The notes beneath the pieces were generated by a model. It was not told where the DNA came from and made no database searches. It was given only the letters and a program-made list of their open reading frames with translations. From Gammaproteobacteria bacterium (GTDB lineage Bacteria; Pseudomonadota; Gammaproteobacteria; Steroidobacterales; XN24): a stretch of 34,312 bases of DNA. The stretch is from the NCBI GenBank assembly GCA_029287575.1, contig JARFQW010000003.1:1-34312 (forward strand), given 5' to 3'. The translations under genes were made by a program, and so were the position numbers. The first letter of the stretch is position 1, and each line of letters opens with the position of its first letter. This document shows, piece after piece, positions 23,539 to 33,952 of this stretch.

Positions 23539-25284
23539 TCAGCCGGCCTCCAGGTGTTCGACCACGAGCTGTGCAGCGCGTATGCCCCGGTACTCGTTGA
23601 CGTCGAGCCGGTAGACGGCGCGCACTTTGGCGCCGGGCAACGGGTGCCCCGGACCACCGAGGCCGAACCCGATGGCCTGGACGACGGCCTGTCCCCCTTC
23701 GGCCTGGAGCAGACACCGGAGGTGGCGCTCGCCCACGATTCGAGCCTCACGTACGTGGAACACGCCGTCGAACAACGGCTCCGGAAAGCCCTGGCCCCAC
23801 GGCCCCGCGGCACGCAGCAGCTCCGCGGTCCGAAGATCCAACCGATCCGACGGCAGCTCACCGTCGGTCACCAACTCGCCCGAGAGATCGGCGTCCTCGG
23901 CCCGGGAAGCCACCGCGGTCTCTACGGCCCGCTGGAACGTCGGCAGCGCCGACGTATCCAGGGTCAGGCCAGCAGCCATGGCGTGGCCACCGAAACGCTC
24001 GATGAGACCCGGATGGCGGGCGTCAACATCGGCGAGCACGTCGCGTATGTGAAGGCCCCGAACCGACCTCGCGGAGCCCTTCAGGCCGCCCTCTCCATCG
24101 GCCGCAAACGCTAGCACCGGGCGATGAAAGCGATCCTTGACCCGTGACGCAACGAGTCCGACAACCCCCGCGTGCCAATTCTTCTCGTGAAGGCACAGCA
24201 CCATCGGCAGATCGGCATCGCCCATCCGGGCAGCCAGCCGGTCGACCGCATCAAGCGCCTCCTCCTGCATCCGCTTCTCGATGTCCTTGCGCTCGGTATT
24301 GAGATCGGACAGGTCCGCCGCCAGGCGGGCCGCGTTGGCGGCATCGTCGGCCAACAGGCACTCTACGCCCACCGACATGTCGTCAAGCCGGCCGGCAGCG
24401 TTGAGACGCGGCCCGGCGGCGAAACCCAGGTCCGACGCCACGGTGTCCCTCTGATTACGGCCGGCAGCGTGGAGCAATGCCGAGATACCTGGCGTGCTCC
24501 GGCCGGCCCGCAGCCGCCGCAAACCCTCGTTGACCAGGATCCGGTTGTTGCCGTCCAGCGGCACCATATCGGCCACTGTTCCCAGAGCCACCAGATCCAG
24601 CCAGCGTGCGGGAACGGGCGGAGACAGGCCGTTTTTTGCATACCAGCCCTCCTGACCCAGCTGCCGAACGAGTGCCGCCATCACATAGAACGCCACGCCC
24701 ACGCCCGCTAACGTTCGGCTGCCGAAGCGTGAGCCGTGTAGATTGGGGTTGACGATCACGTTGGCTGCAGGCAGTTCGGTGGGGGGCAGGTGGTGGTCGG
24801 TAACGAGGACATCGATCCCCGCGGCCCTCGCCGCCGCAACACCGGGATTGCACGCGATGCCCGAGTCCACCGTGACGATCAGTGCCGGCTCGAGTGCCCG
24901 GGCCTCCTCGACGAGACCCGGCGTCAATCCGTAACCGTGAACGAAGCGGTTGGGCAGCAGATACGTCACATCCGCAGCGCAGCCGCGCAGAACCCGGACC
25001 ATCAGCGCGGTACTCGTCGCGCCGTCCGCATCGAAATCGCCGACGACCAGAATTCTTCGCCCCGCGCGCAGATGACGGGCTATCAGATCGGCGGCCGGCG
25101 CCACGCCCTCAAGAGTTCCTACCGGCAGGAGGCGTTTCAGGTCGAGCCGAAGATCGTCCGGATCCGTAACGCCACGCGCCGCGAACAACCTCCCCAGGAG
25201 AGGGTCCAGATCCCCGAGCTGTCGCAGCCTGTCTGCGTCGACATTCCGGCGGCGAATCGGCCGACAGACATTCAGATTCCTCAT
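23539..25284 (-). CDS. recJ: single-stranded-DNA-specific exonuclease RecJ
   Basis: The 581-residue 5'-3' exonuclease acts in recombination and mismatch repair. The DHH-family metal motifs are VGDFDADGATSTAL (D83, D85, D87), VTVDSGIACN (D140) and VTDHHLPPTELPAANVIVNPN (D163, H164, H165). The DHHA1 domain contains ERFGGHAMAAGLTLD. The C-terminal OB-like domain ends YRLDVNEYRGIRAAQLVVEHL. Length matches E. coli RecJ (577). ATG at 25284 has no clear ribosome site. It is divergent from the Mth938-like gene, with 21 bases between the two starts. Confidence 0.96.
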   Translation of the reverse strand: MRNLNVCRPIRRRNVDADRLRQLGDLDPLLGRLFAARGVTDPDDLRLDLKRLLPVGTLEGVAPAADLIARHLRAGRRILVVGDFDADGATSTALMVRVLRGCAADVTYLLPNRFVHGYGLTPGLVEEARALEPALIVTVDSGIACNPGVAAARAAGIDVLVTDHHLPPTELPAANVIVNPNLHGSRFGSRTLAGVGVAFYVMAALVRQLGQEGWYAKNGLSPPVPARWLDLVALGTVADMVPLDGNNRILVNEGLRRLRAGRSTPGISALLHAAGRNQRDTVASDLGFAAGPRLNAAGRLDDMSVGVECLLADDAANAARLAADLSDLNTERKDIEKRMQEEALDAVDRLAARMGDADLPMVLCLHEKNWHAGVVGLVASRVKDRFHRPVLAFAADGEGGLKGSARSVRGLHIRDVLADVDARHPGLIERFGGHAMAAGLTLDTSALPTFQRAVETAVASRAEDADLSGELVTDGELPSDRLDLRTAELLRAAGPWGQGFPEPLFDGVFHVREARIVGERHLRCLLQAEGGQAVVQAIGFGLGGPGHPLPGAKVRAVYRLDVNEYRGIRAAQLVVEHLEAG

Positions 25285-25305
25285 GAGATCACGTAACGTA
25301 ACCCA

Positions 25306-25695
25306 ATGCGGTTCACACTCGAGTCAAACGATACAGCGAATATTATTTCGGCCGTGTCCCCGGGCGAGATCCGGATCGGAGAGCAGCGGTTTGCCGCCAG
25401 CCTGATCGTCGGCGCCTCGGATCTGATCCCGGAATGGCCCGTGGCCAATGTGGCGTCGGTGACCTTGTCGATGCTGGAGCCCGCGCTGAAACTGGAGCCG
25501 GAAATTCTGCTGCTGGGTACCGGTTCGGCCACCCGCTTCCCGGACTCGCCCCTGCTCGCGGAGCTGTCCCGGCGAAGGATCGGATTCGAGGCCATGGATA
25601 CCGCCGCGGCCTGCCGGACCTATAACGTTCTGGCCCACGAAGACCGGGCCGTGGTCGCGGCGCTGATCATCGAAGCCCGGTCGTCGCCGCGCTGA
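25306..25695 (+). CDS. Mth938-like domain protein
   Basis: This 129-residue protein matches the Mth938/Xcc1710-like family (DUF498), to which the mitochondrial complex I assembly factor NDUFAF3 also belongs. Typical segments are IRIGEQRFAASLIVGASDLIPEWPV, LEPEILLLGTGSATRFPDSPLL, IGFEAMDTAAACRTYNVLAHEDRAVVAALI. Its biochemical role in bacteria is not known. It is divergent from recJ and convergent with rpoS, a lone plus-strand gene between two minus-strand clusters. In the 39-base gap before rpoS I see no T-tailed terminator. Confidence 0.9.
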   Translation: MRFTLESNDTANIISAVSPGEIRIGEQRFAASLIVGASDLIPEWPVANVASVTLSMLEPALKLEPEILLLGTGSATRFPDSPLLAELSRRRIGFEAMDTAAACRTYNVLAHEDRAVVAALIIEARSSPR

Positions 25696-25734
25696 ATCCG
25701 CCGCGAATCACTGCAGCCCCGGGTCGCAGGAAGA

Positions 25735-26724
25735 TCAGTCGAACAGGGTATCGCCCGAAACTCCCTGGCTTTCCAGAATCGAGCGAAGGCGGGCGAGCGC
25801 ATCCATCTGAATCTGGCGGACCCGCTCCCGGGTGACACCGATTTCCGATCCCACCTGTTCCAAAGTGGCCTTTTCGTGACCATGCAGCCCGAAGCGGCGT
25901 TCCACCACGGCCCGCTGCTTGTCGGAAAGACGCACAAGCCACTTCTCCAGCACGTGGTGCAGGTCGTCGGCCTGGATCTGTTCGGACGGATCCAGTGCCC
26001 GGTCGTCCGGAATGGCGTCCAGCAGGCTGCGTTCGCCGTCCCGGGTCGCCGTGCTCGCGGCCGTGCTCATTCGCTCATTGAGGCCGAGCAACCGATCGAC
26101 TTCCTCGGCGGGCTTGTCGAGCAGCTCCGCGATTTCGTCGGGCGTGGGATCCCGGTCGAATTCCTGGGCCAGCCGGCGGGACGCCCGCAGGAACGAGTTG
26201 ATTTCCTTCACCACGTGGATCGGCAGCCGGATCGTGCGGGTCTGGTTCATCAAGGCCCGTTCGATGGTCTGACGGATCCACCATGTGGCATAGGTGGAGA
26301 ACCGGAAGCCCTTCTCGGGATCGAACTTCTTGACTGCGTGAATCAGCCCGAGATTGCCTTCCTCGATCAGGTCGAGCAGCGGCAGGCCACGGTTCATATA
26401 CCGGCGCGCGATCTTGACCACAAGCCGGAGGTTGCTTTCGATCATCCGCTTGCGGGCGGACTCGTCGCCCCGCCGGGCGCGTCGGGAATAGTAGACCTCT
26501 TCCTCTGCACTGAGCAGGGGCGCAAATCCGATCTCGGAAAGATAAAGACGCGTGGCGTCCATCTGGTCTCTCGACCCGTAGCCCGCCCGCCGCCCGCTGC
26601 GGCGCACGGCTTCAGGAAAGCCACCTGCCTCAGCGCTGGAGCTCGCCGAGTCTTCCGAATCGTCCTGTTTCAGCCCGGCGTTGTCGCTTGACAGACCACT
26701 TCCACTACCGTGTCTTGCCGACAT
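25735..26724 (-). CDS. rpoS: RNA polymerase sigma factor RpoS
   Basis: The 329-residue protein is the general stress and stationary-phase sigma factor. It has a Ser/Asp-rich N-terminal tail (about 50 residues), region 1.2 with [21 protein letters not shown], region 2 with [21 protein letters not shown] and [20 protein letters not shown], region 3 with [36 protein letters not shown], and region 4 with [20 protein letters not shown] and [18 protein letters not shown]. RpoS rather than RpoD is supported by size, the absence of region 1.1, and the nlpD-rpoS order. ATG at 26724 follows a GGGGGG purine run. Expression likely comes partly from a promoter in or before nlpD, as known in relatives. Confidence 0.95.
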   Translation of the reverse strand: MSARHGSGSGLSSDNAGLKQDDSEDSASSSAEAGGFPEAVRRSGRRAGYGSRDQMDATRLYLSEIGFAPLLSAEEEVYYSRRARRGDESARKRMIESNLRLVVKIARRYMNRGLPLLDLIEEGNLGLIHAVKKFDPEKGFRFSTYATWWIRQTIERALMNQTRTIRLPIHVVKEINSFLRASRRLAQEFDRDPTPDEIAELLDKPAEEVDRLLGLNERMSTAASTATRDGERSLLDAIPDDRALDPSEQIQADDLHHVLEKWLVRLSDKQRAVVERRFGLHGHEKATLEQVGSEIGVTRERVRQIQMDALARLRSILESQGVSGDTLFD

Positions 26725-26791
26725 GGCATCCCCCCATCCGAATTTTTGTCCTGGGCTGAAGCCCTATCGCCGGTCCTGGCGAAGTCGCCGG

Positions 26792-27562
26792 CTAGCGCGC
26801 CGGCAGGAAGAGAATCGGGTCTACCGGCTTGCCGTTTTGCCTGATCTCAAAATGAAGGAGTGGCGTCTTGCCTGGGCCCTCACCCATCGAGGCTATGACC
26901 TGACCGGCGGTGACCCGCTGGCCCTCCCGTACGCTGAGCTCCCGGTTGTGTCCGTAGGCGCTCAGGTAGGCCTCACTGTGCTTTACGATAATAAGCTGAC
27001 CGTATCCGATAAGTCCACTTCCGCTGTAGACCACCTCCCCGCCGGCGGCAGCCCTGATCTCCTGGCCCGCCTTGCCGCCGATCTGCAGCCCGTTCGGGTT
27101 CTTCGGATTCCGCCCGAAAGCGGACAGCACGCGGCCGGTCGTCGGCCACCGCCAGTCCGCCGGCGCCTTGCCCGCCCCGGCGGCTGGGCGCGTGTTTCGC
27201 GCGGATGTCGCAGTAGGAGACGAACCGGATCTCGTCGCGGGAGCGGAGGCCGACCCGGATCTCGAGGCAGCCAGCCCACCGCCGGACGGCGGCGAGAGCC
27301 TGAGGGTTTGTCCGGGCCGGATCATGGATCCGTCACCGAGACCATTCCATGCAGCCAGGTCCCGATAGTCGAGACTGTGGCGAAACGCAATCTCGTACAG
27401 GGTGTCGCCCGCCTGCACCGTATACGTGCCCGGATCCCAGGAAAGCGCCGATGCGCAACCCGCCAGAATCGCCGCAATCGCCGCTACCCCGGCGGCGCGG
27501 AAACGCGGTTTCAGTGCCGGAAGATCAGCCAGACGATGACCAGAACGACCACCAGGGCCCAT
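26792..27562 (-). CDS. nlpD: NlpD-like murein hydrolase activator lipoprotein
   Basis: The protein has a lipoprotein signal ending in the lipobox LAGC (C36 from ATG 27562), a LysM domain (YTVQAGDTLYEIAFRHSLDY, ending IRPGQTLRL), a Ser/Thr/Ala-rich linker, and a C-terminal M23/LytM domain (FGRNPKNPNGLQIGGKAGQEI, then YGQLIIVKHSEAYLSAYGHN and LLHFEIRQNGKPVDP). The zinc motifs are degenerate: the HxxxD of active M23 enzymes reads LQIGG, and HxH reads HFE. That fits NlpD, which activates AmiC rather than cutting peptidoglycan. The start is uncertain: ATG 27562 has GAGG upstream but overlaps yqaA by 52 bases; the next starts in frame are CTG codons. About 256 residues from this ATG. Confidence 0.9.
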   Translation of the reverse strand: MGPGGRSGHRLADLPALKPRFRAAGVAAIAAILAGCASALSWDPGTYTVQAGDTLYEIAFRHSLDYRDLAAWNGLGDGSMIRPGQTLRLSPPSGGGLAASRSGSASAPATRSGSSPTATSARNTRPAAGAGKAPADWRWPTTGRVLSAFGRNPKNPNGLQIGGKAGQEIRAAAGGEVVYSGSGLIGYGQLIIVKHSEAYLSAYGHNRELSVREGQRVTAGQVIASMGEGPGKTPLLHFEIRQNGKPVDPILFLPAR

Positions 27563-28089
27563 CCCAGAACCTCGACGTGTTGCTTCAGACGTGCCTCCAT
27601 CGGCGGACCGCCGATGCGCACCAGATTCGCGACGAGAAAGAATCGCGCCCCCCGTCCGACGATGCTCGCGAGCACGAACGCCAGCAGCGGCATGTGCATC
27701 GTCCCGGCTGCAATGGTGAACAGCTTGTAGGGGATCGGCGAGAAGCCGGCCGCCAGCACGGCCCAGAAACCCCACTCGGTGAACCAGTTGCTCACACGCA
27801 GGTAGTTGTCCCAGTAGCCGGCATTGCGCAGAACCGGCTCGACGAGATCGAGGGCGAAAAAACCAATCAGGTATCCCGCAAGCCCGCCGGCCACCGACGT
27901 CAGTGTGGTTAACAGCGCCAGACGGTTGGCGCGCTCGGGCCGTGCCAGCACCATCGGCGCCAGCATGACGTCGGGTGGCACCGGAAAAAACGAGGACTCG
28001 GCAAAGCTCAAGCCCCCGAGAAACCAGGGTGCACGAGGCTTCGCGGACCATGCCAGTACACGATCGTAGAGCGGTTCGAATAGTCTCAC
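27511..28089 (-). CDS. YqaA/DedA-like membrane protein
   Basis: The 192-residue membrane protein belongs to the YqaA branch of the DedA/SNARE-associated superfamily: [21 protein letters not shown], then [36 protein letters not shown] and [18 protein letters not shown]. The re-entrant Phe/Pro-rich motif is typical. DedA relatives act in lipid carrier flipping and membrane homeostasis, but the YqaA role is not established. The start is GTG at 28089, overlapping the pcm stop as GTGA. The nlpD frame begins inside its end. Confidence 0.9.
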   Translation of the reverse strand: MRLFEPLYDRVLAWSAKPRAPWFLGGLSFAESSFFPVPPDVMLAPMVLARPERANRLALLTTLTSVAGGLAGYLIGFFALDLVEPVLRNAGYWDNYLRVSNWFTEWGFWAVLAAGFSPIPYKLFTIAAGTMHMPLLAFVLASIVGRGARFFLVANLVRIGGPPMEARLKQHVEVLGWALVVVLVIVWLIFRH

Positions 28090-28721
28090 TGCTGTCGTCC
28101 ATGAACGAGAGGTACAAAACTGACAAGGCCGAGGGATGACTCCTCCAGGCGGCCGCCTCGCCGCTCGATGCAGGTCAGCTCCTGGCGGCCTCGCGGGCCC
28201 ACCGGAATGACCAGACGGCCACCCTCCCCAAGCTGCGAAAGAAGCGCTTCGGGCACTTCCGGAGGCGCTGCGGTCACGATGATGCCGTCGTAGGGGGCAT
28301 TGGCCGGCCAGCCCTCCCAGCCATCACCGATCCGGAACCGAACGTTGTACACACCGAGTTCCTTGAGGCGCTGACGCGCCCTGCGGCCGAGGGGCTCCAC
28401 TCGCTCGATCGTAAAGACTTCATCGGCCAGGCTCGCCAGCACGGCGGTCTGATAGCCGCAGCCGGTGCCTACTTCGAGCACGCGTTGCAGCCGCCGCCCG
28501 TCTGTCAGCGCTTCTGTCATGCGCGCGACAACATAGGGTTGGGAGATGGTCTGTCCATGGCCTATCGGCAAGGCCGTATCCTCGTAGGCACGACTGGACA
28601 GGGCTTCGTCGACAAACAGGTGACGCGGCACTTCTCGTATGAGGTCCAGCACCGCTTCGTCCCGAATGCCGGCTGCCCGAAGCCTGGCCACGAGCCGCTC
28701 GCGGGTTCGCGCCGAGGTCAT
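28086..28721 (-). CDS. pcm: protein-L-isoaspartate O-methyltransferase
   Basis: The 211-residue enzyme repairs isoaspartyl residues in aged proteins using SAM. It reads [20 protein letters not shown], the typical start of Pseudomonas-like Pcm, then [14 protein letters not shown] and [15 protein letters not shown] segments, and the SAM motif [16 protein letters not shown], with [22 protein letters not shown]. The frame is open 13 codons upstream to a GTG at 28760 and an ATG at 28754 (inside surE), but M at 28721 fits the family length exactly. The surE-pcm pair is a conserved stationary-phase unit. Confidence 0.95.
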   Translation of the reverse strand: MTSARTRERLVARLRAAGIRDEAVLDLIREVPRHLFVDEALSSRAYEDTALPIGHGQTISQPYVVARMTEALTDGRRLQRVLEVGTGCGYQTAVLASLADEVFTIERVEPLGRRARQRLKELGVYNVRFRIGDGWEGWPANAPYDGIIVTAAPPEVPEALLSQLGEGGRLVIPVGPRGRQELTCIERRGGRLEESSLGLVSFVPLVHGRQQ

Positions 28722-28743
28722 GCCGATTCCGCGCCGATCGCCC

Positions 28744-29502
28744 TTAGAGATCATGCGCACCTCGGTCCATCCAGGACGCGATTTCCGGTACCTCGTCGTG
28801 CCGGGTCAGATCCACCTGCAAAGGCGTTACGGATGCATAGCCCGCCGCCACAGCCGCAAAGTCCGTGCCCGGACCGGCATCCTGCTCCGGCCCGGCCGGG
28901 CCGACCCAGTAGACGGTCCGGCCCCTCGGGTCACGGGACTTGACCACCGGTTCGGCCTTGTGCCGGTGTCCCAGCCGGGTGGCTTCGAGACCCTTCAGAT
29001 CCGCGAGCGGAATATCGGGGACATTGATATTGAGAATGGTGGTCGCAGGCAGCGGTTCTTCGTCCATGCGGGCAAGCAGCCGGCGAATCACGGCTGCCGC
29101 CGTATCGAAGTGTCCGTGACCCTTGTGCACGAGCGACACGGCGATGGCCGGCAAGCCGAGAAAACGCCCCTCCATGGCCGCTGCCACGGTGCCCGAATAA
29201 AGGACGTCGTCGCCGAGATTTGCGCCATGGTTGATACCCGATATGACCATATCCGGCTCCACGTCGAGCAGACCCGTGACCGCGAGATGGACGCAATCCG
29301 TCGGCGTGCCGTTGACCGAATACTCATCCGCGCCTACTTCGGTGACTCGCAGCGGAGCGTCGAGGGTCAGTGAATTGCTGGCCCCGCTGCGATCACGGTC
29401 CGGGGCAACCGTGACGGTCTCCGCGACCTCGGCCACTGACCGGGCCAGGCAGCGCAGTCCCCCGGCACGGTAGCCGTCGTCGTTGCTAAGAAGTATCTTC
29501 AA
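28744..29502 (-). CDS. surE: 5'/3'-nucleotidase SurE
   Basis: The survival protein SurE dephosphorylates nucleoside monophosphates, with exopolyphosphatase activity in some members. The metal site is in the N-terminal [16 protein letters not shown], with two Asp near residues 8-9; further motifs are [15 protein letters not shown] and [26 protein letters not shown]. No ATG exists near the start: TTG at 29502 places KILLSNDDG at residue 2 as in E. coli and gives 252 residues; another TTG at 29535 lies inside a good -10 hexamer and is therefore unlikely. The stop TAA is 22 bases before pcm. Confidence 0.93.
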   Translation of the reverse strand: MKILLSNDDGYRAGGLRCLARSVAEVAETVTVAPDRDRSGASNSLTLDAPLRVTEVGADEYSVNGTPTDCVHLAVTGLLDVEPDMVISGINHGANLGDDVLYSGTVAAAMEGRFLGLPAIAVSLVHKGHGHFDTAAAVIRRLLARMDEEPLPATTILNINVPDIPLADLKGLEATRLGHRHKAEPVVKSRDPRGRTVYWVGPAGPEQDAGPGTDFAAVAAGYASVTPLQVDLTRHDEVPEIASWMDRGAHDL

Positions 29503-29534
29503 GGGTCTGGCGGGGAGAGGCCTGAATTCCGGCA

Positions 29535-29540
29535 ACTATA
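29535..29540 (-). promoter_or_regulatory. candidate -10 element for the surE operon
   Basis: The minus strand reads TATAGT, five of six matches to TATAAT, 32 bases upstream of the TTG start of surE. The -35 side has TTGTCC at a short 14-base spacing or GTTGTC at 16. It lies in the 61-base gap between the divergent surE and smr genes. Confidence 0.45.
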
Positions 29541-29563
29541 ACCGCCGGTCGAGGGGACAACCA

Positions 29564-30097
29564 GTGACTGACTCACCCTTTGACGATGACGCCAAGCTGT
29601 TTCGAGAGGCCATGGCCGATGTCAACCGTCTGAAATCCGACCGGGCCGAATCCGGCCGTACCCCTCCGGCTCCGGATCCGTCTTTCAGCCGCACGGAGAT
29701 TCGCGAGGTACTCGCGGCCAGCCTCGAGGCCGGACCGGAGCCCGGCGACGTGGAAACCGGCGACGAGCTGTCTTTCCGCCGCGATGGCGTTCCCGCCACC
29801 GTGTTCAAGAAGCTGCGCCGGGGCCGGTACCGAATCGGCGCCGAGCTCGACCTGCACGGCCTGACGGCGGTGGAGGCCCGCGAGGCGCTGCACGAATTCC
29901 TCCAGGAATCCACCCGCCTGCGGCTGTCGGTTGTCCGGGTGATCCACGGCAAGGGACTCGGGTCGGGACCGACCGGGCCGGTGATCAAGCGCCGCGTGGG
30001 ACGTTGGCTGCGGCACCGCGACGAAGTCCTTGCCTATTGCTCAGCCCGTCAGGTCGACGGCGGGACCGGCGCCCTTTACGTCCTGGTCAGAACCTGA
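29564..30097 (+). CDS. Smr-domain endonuclease (SmrA/SmrB-like)
   Basis: From the GTG at 29564 the protein is 177 residues. The Smr domain shows ELDLHGLTAVEAREALHEFL (D96-L-H98-G99) and VRVIHGKGLGS (H128-G-K-G131), the two catalytic motifs, and ends with [23 protein letters not shown]. The N-terminal half is helical and polar, as in proteobacterial Smr proteins of about 180 residues. E. coli SmrB cleaves mRNA at collided ribosomes, and a similar role is possible here, but assignment to SmrA or SmrB is not certain. GTG 29564 has GAGGGG seven bases upstream; the longer frame from 29483 overlaps surE and is rejected. Confidence 0.9.
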   Translation: MTDSPFDDDAKLFREAMADVNRLKSDRAESGRTPPAPDPSFSRTEIREVLAASLEAGPEPGDVETGDELSFRRDGVPATVFKKLRRGRYRIGAELDLHGLTAVEAREALHEFLQESTRLRLSVVRVIHGKGLGSGPTGPVIKRRVGRWLRHRDEVLAYCSARQVDGGTGALYVLVRT

Positions 30098-31143
30098 CCC
30101 GGCCCGGGGCGGGCATCATCGATCTCCAGCAGGGCGTCCAGCACCGCGGTTGCGTACGACCCAGCCGGCAGTGAGTAGGCGACCTGGAGGCTGGACGCCT
30201 CCACGCGCCAGGTCAGGTCCGCGGGAAACACGCGCAGGCTCCGGCGATCCATGCGGGTTTCCGCCTCGAGACCCCGGCACAAATCCGGTTCCGCACCCGC
30301 AATCCGGTCCTCCAGTTCTCTCGCCCGGCCCGTCGTACCCGGATCGCCCCTGCCCCAGAGCGGCCCGGACGGATGCAGGTCCGCCGCGTCGGCGCGCCGC
30401 CGGATCTCCTCGTCCACGACCGGGACCGGGAACTGGCTGTTGGAACCCTCCAGGCGCGCCACGTCTCCGGGAATAATCGCGTTCCAGCTTCCGTCGGCCA
30501 CGCGTGCCGCGAGCACCGCGTTGAACACGTGCGAACGCGCAGCCGACAGTGCGAACGAACGGGCGGTGCGTTTGCGGGGCGCGGGCCCGCCGGCCATCCA
30601 CCGGCGGGCCCGTTCCAGGTTGCCGCCTTCGTGACCAAAGCGCTGGTTCGCGAAATAGTTCGGAATGCCGGCAGCCCGGATCTGCGCCAGCCGGGCCTCG
30701 AGATCGTCGCGATCGGCCTGGATGTCATCGACCCGGATGCAGAAACGATTGCCTCGAAGCCAGCCGCGGCGCAGTTTCCGGTCATGGCGTGTCAGGCGCA
30801 GGACTTCCAGGCCGTCACCCACTATTGTCCCGGCGGCGAAGCCGTCAGGTGCGTCGCCGGGAAGGCTGAACCATTGCGTGGTCACGGCATGCCGATCCTT
30901 GCTGCCGGCGAAGCCGACGTGGCGGGGATGGACGCCCCAGGCCCGCGCAAGCTGCTCGGCCGCCCAGCCGGTATTCGCACCGGTCTTGCGCAGTTCGACC
31001 CAGGCGTGGTGCCCGTCGCCGGAAGGCTCGAAGCCCAGCTCCTCCTCGACCCGAAAGTCCTCGGCCTGCACGCGGATCCGGCCCGATCCGCAGGGCGGTC
31101 CCCACGGGTATGGCCGGCCCGGGCCGCCGCTGCTAGCGGCCAC
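30076..31143 (-). CDS. truD: tRNA pseudouridine(13) synthase TruD
   Basis: The 355-residue enzyme makes pseudouridine 13 in tRNA-Glu. The family motifs are [22 protein letters not shown], the catalytic Asp D83 in [31 protein letters not shown] and GPLWGRGDP. The start is GTG at 31143, 11 bases inside ispF, giving [20 protein letters not shown] before the conserved domain; a frame open to 31284 is a shadow of ispF. Its stop lies 22 bases inside the smr gene on the opposite strand. ispF-truD is a known gene order that also includes surE in many gammaproteobacteria. Confidence 0.95.
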   Translation of the reverse strand: MAASSGGPGRPYPWGPPCGSGRIRVQAEDFRVEEELGFEPSGDGHHAWVELRKTGANTGWAAEQLARAWGVHPRHVGFAGSKDRHAVTTQWFSLPGDAPDGFAAGTIVGDGLEVLRLTRHDRKLRRGWLRGNRFCIRVDDIQADRDDLEARLAQIRAAGIPNYFANQRFGHEGGNLERARRWMAGGPAPRKRTARSFALSAARSHVFNAVLAARVADGSWNAIIPGDVARLEGSNSQFPVPVVDEEIRRRADAADLHPSGPLWGRGDPGTTGRARELEDRIAGAEPDLCRGLEAETRMDRRSLRVFPADLTWRVEASSLQVAYSLPAGSYATAVLDALLEIDDARPGPGQVLTRT

Positions 31144-31615
31144 AGGTGAGGACCACGGCGTGCGCGCCGATGCCCTCCCGACGGCCGAACGGGCCCAGAC
31201 CCTCGGTGGTGGTCGCCTTGACGTTAACGCGCGCCGGATCGATGCCGAGATCGGCGGCGATATTGGCGCCCATTTCCGCGACATGGGCAGCCAGCCTCGG
31301 CGCGGCGGCGATCACGGTGGCATCGACATTGACCGTCAGCCGGTTTCGCTCTTCGAGCAGCGCGGCCACGGCCCGCAGGAGGCCGCGACTGTCCGCGCCG
31401 GCAAACGCCGGATCAGTGTCGGGGAAGTGGGCACCGATGTCGCCGCGTCCCTCCGCACCCAACAGCGCGTCACAGATCGCGTGCAACAACACATCGCCAT
31501 CGGAATGGGCCACGAGACCCGCGTCATGGTCTATGCGAACCCCGCCGAGAATGACGTGATCGCCGGGACCGAATGCATGTACATCGTAGCCGTGTCCGAT
31601 TCGCAGGTCGGTCAT
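31133..31615 (-). CDS. ispF: 2-C-methyl-D-erythritol 2,4-cyclodiphosphate synthase
   Basis: The 160-residue enzyme forms MEcPP in the non-mevalonate isoprenoid pathway. The zinc ligands D11 and H13 are in [14 protein letters not shown]45 is in [15 protein letters not shown], and the signature [10 protein letters not shown] is complete; the C-terminus has [22 protein letters not shown] at 31615 overlaps the ispD stop as ATGA. truD starts within its last 11 bases. Confidence 0.97.
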   Translation of the reverse strand: MTDLRIGHGYDVHAFGPGDHVILGGVRIDHDAGLVAHSDGDVLLHAICDALLGAEGRGDIGAHFPDTDPAFAGADSRGLLRAVAALLEERNRLTVNVDATVIAAAPRLAAHVAEMGANIAADLGIDPARVNVKATTTEGLGPFGRREGIGAHAVVLTCGR

Positions 31616-32301
31616 CTGCCCTCCAGAAACGCCGATGCCAGGGCGATATCCCCCGGCCGGGTGATCTTGATATTCACGGGGCTGCCCGGTACGAGCAGCG
31701 GCGAATACCCCGCCCGCTCCATGGCGGCGGCCTCGTCCGTGACCTCCACGCCCGCCTCGGCCGCGGACTCCAGAGCGGCTCGAAGAGGGCCGTAACGAAA
31801 CACCTGCGGGGTAAGGGCCTGCCAGAGATCATCCCGCGGGATCGTCCGGTCAACCCGGCCGTCGCCGGAGGCATGTTTCAGCGTATCGCGCACCGGACAA
31901 GCCAGCAGCCCGCCGACAGAGTCGGCCGCCACCCGGGACAACAATTCCGCCAGATCCTCGTCGGGCAGGCACGGGCGGGCTGCATCATGGACCAGCACCC
32001 AATCATCGGTATCGGCGACGGTTTCCAGGGCGCGCAGGCCCAGAAGTACGGAATCCTGTCGGCGCGCTCCGCCATCCACCCGGCGCAGTTTGTCCGACCC
32101 GGGGGCAATGTCCCGCCACCACGGATCGCCCGCAGAAGTGGCCACGACGATGGTAGCCATCTCGTCGAGGCGCAGAAGCGGAGCGAGGGACCACTCGATG
32201 ACCCGCCGGCCCGCCAGGGAAAGATACTGTTTCGGCGTCGCGGAACCCATGCGGGCACCGGCGCCCGCTGCCGGCACGACCGCCCAGCAGCGGCCCGTCA
32301 C
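31612..32301 (-). CDS. ispD: 2-C-methyl-D-erythritol 4-phosphate cytidylyltransferase
   Basis: The 229-residue enzyme couples CTP to methylerythritol phosphate. The N-terminal nucleotide-binding motif is [34 protein letters not shown] is the metal-binding region, and [15 protein letters not shown] is the typical C-terminus. The start is GTG at 32301, overlapping the ftsB stop as GTGA, so the two should be translationally coupled. ispD and ispF are adjacent but separate, not fused. Confidence 0.96.
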   Translation of the reverse strand: MTGRCWAVVPAAGAGARMGSATPKQYLSLAGRRVIEWSLAPLLRLDEMATIVVATSAGDPWWRDIAPGSDKLRRVDGGARRQDSVLLGLRALETVADTDDWVLVHDAARPCLPDEDLAELLSRVAADSVGGLLACPVRDTLKHASGDGRVDRTIPRDDLWQALTPQVFRYGPLRAALESAAEAGVEVTDEAAAMERAGYSPLLVPGSPVNIKITRPGDIALASAFLEGR

Positions 32302-32603
32302 GGGACCTCGATCGTGGGCCCGGCTTCGGGCTCCGGATCGGCCACCAGGTACAGCGTCTCGTTGGGACCGATCATTCCCAGTTCGCTGCGGGCGATCTCC
32401 TCCGCTGCAGCCACGCCTTTCTTGAGATCATCCACCTCTGCTCCCAGCGCCTGGTTGCGGGCTTCCAGCCGGGCATTCTCCTCGCTCTGTTCCTCGATGG
32501 CGTCGTCCAGTCGCCAGATCGCCCGAAAACCGTCGTCGGCGATCCACAGCGGGTACTGCAGCAGCAACAAGAGCGCGACCAGCGTTCCGGTTAGCAAGCG
32601 CAT
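32298..32603 (-). CDS. ftsB: cell division protein FtsB
   Basis: The 101-residue bitopic protein joins FtsL and FtsQ in the divisome. Residues 4-20 form a membrane helix (LTGTLVALLLLLQYPLW), followed by a coiled coil (about residues 34-68: AIEEQSEENARLEARNQALG, then VDDLKKG) and ARSELGMIGPNETLYLV, the conserved post-coil motif of FtsB. The position between eno and ispD is the standard gammaproteobacterial location. ATG at 32603 lies 24 bases after eno. Confidence 0.95.
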   Translation of the reverse strand: MRLLTGTLVALLLLLQYPLWIADDGFRAIWRLDDAIEEQSEENARLEARNQALGAEVDDLKKGVAAAEEIARSELGMIGPNETLYLVADPEPEAGPTIEVP

Positions 32604-32627
32604 GTCGTGCCCGGCCCGGGAAAACCC

Positions 32628-33938
<1,311 letters not shown>

Positions 33939-33952
33939 TTAATACCTGCCAC

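Noticed and set aside
25285..25340. TTGACT on the minus strand as a recJ -35 box
   Set aside because: No acceptable -10 hexamer occurs 16-18 bases downstream (best is GGTTAC), so the match alone is not convincing.
25696..25734. Bidirectional terminator between the Mth938-like gene and rpoS
   Set aside because: Only a 4-bp CTGC/GCAG stem is seen and no T run on either strand.
26753..26764. GGGC-TGAA-GCCC inverted repeat between nlpD and rpoS as a terminator
   Set aside because: No T run follows on the minus strand (the sequence turns A-rich), so it does not look like an intrinsic terminator; it may only be leader structure.
27563..28126. Upstream extension of the nlpD frame
   Set aside because: It is the shadow of yqaA in another frame; the lipobox shows the true N-terminus is much further downstream.
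33939..33944. TATTAA upstream of eno as an internal promoter
   Set aside because: Only four of six -10 matches and no -35; eno can be transcribed from the kdsA side.
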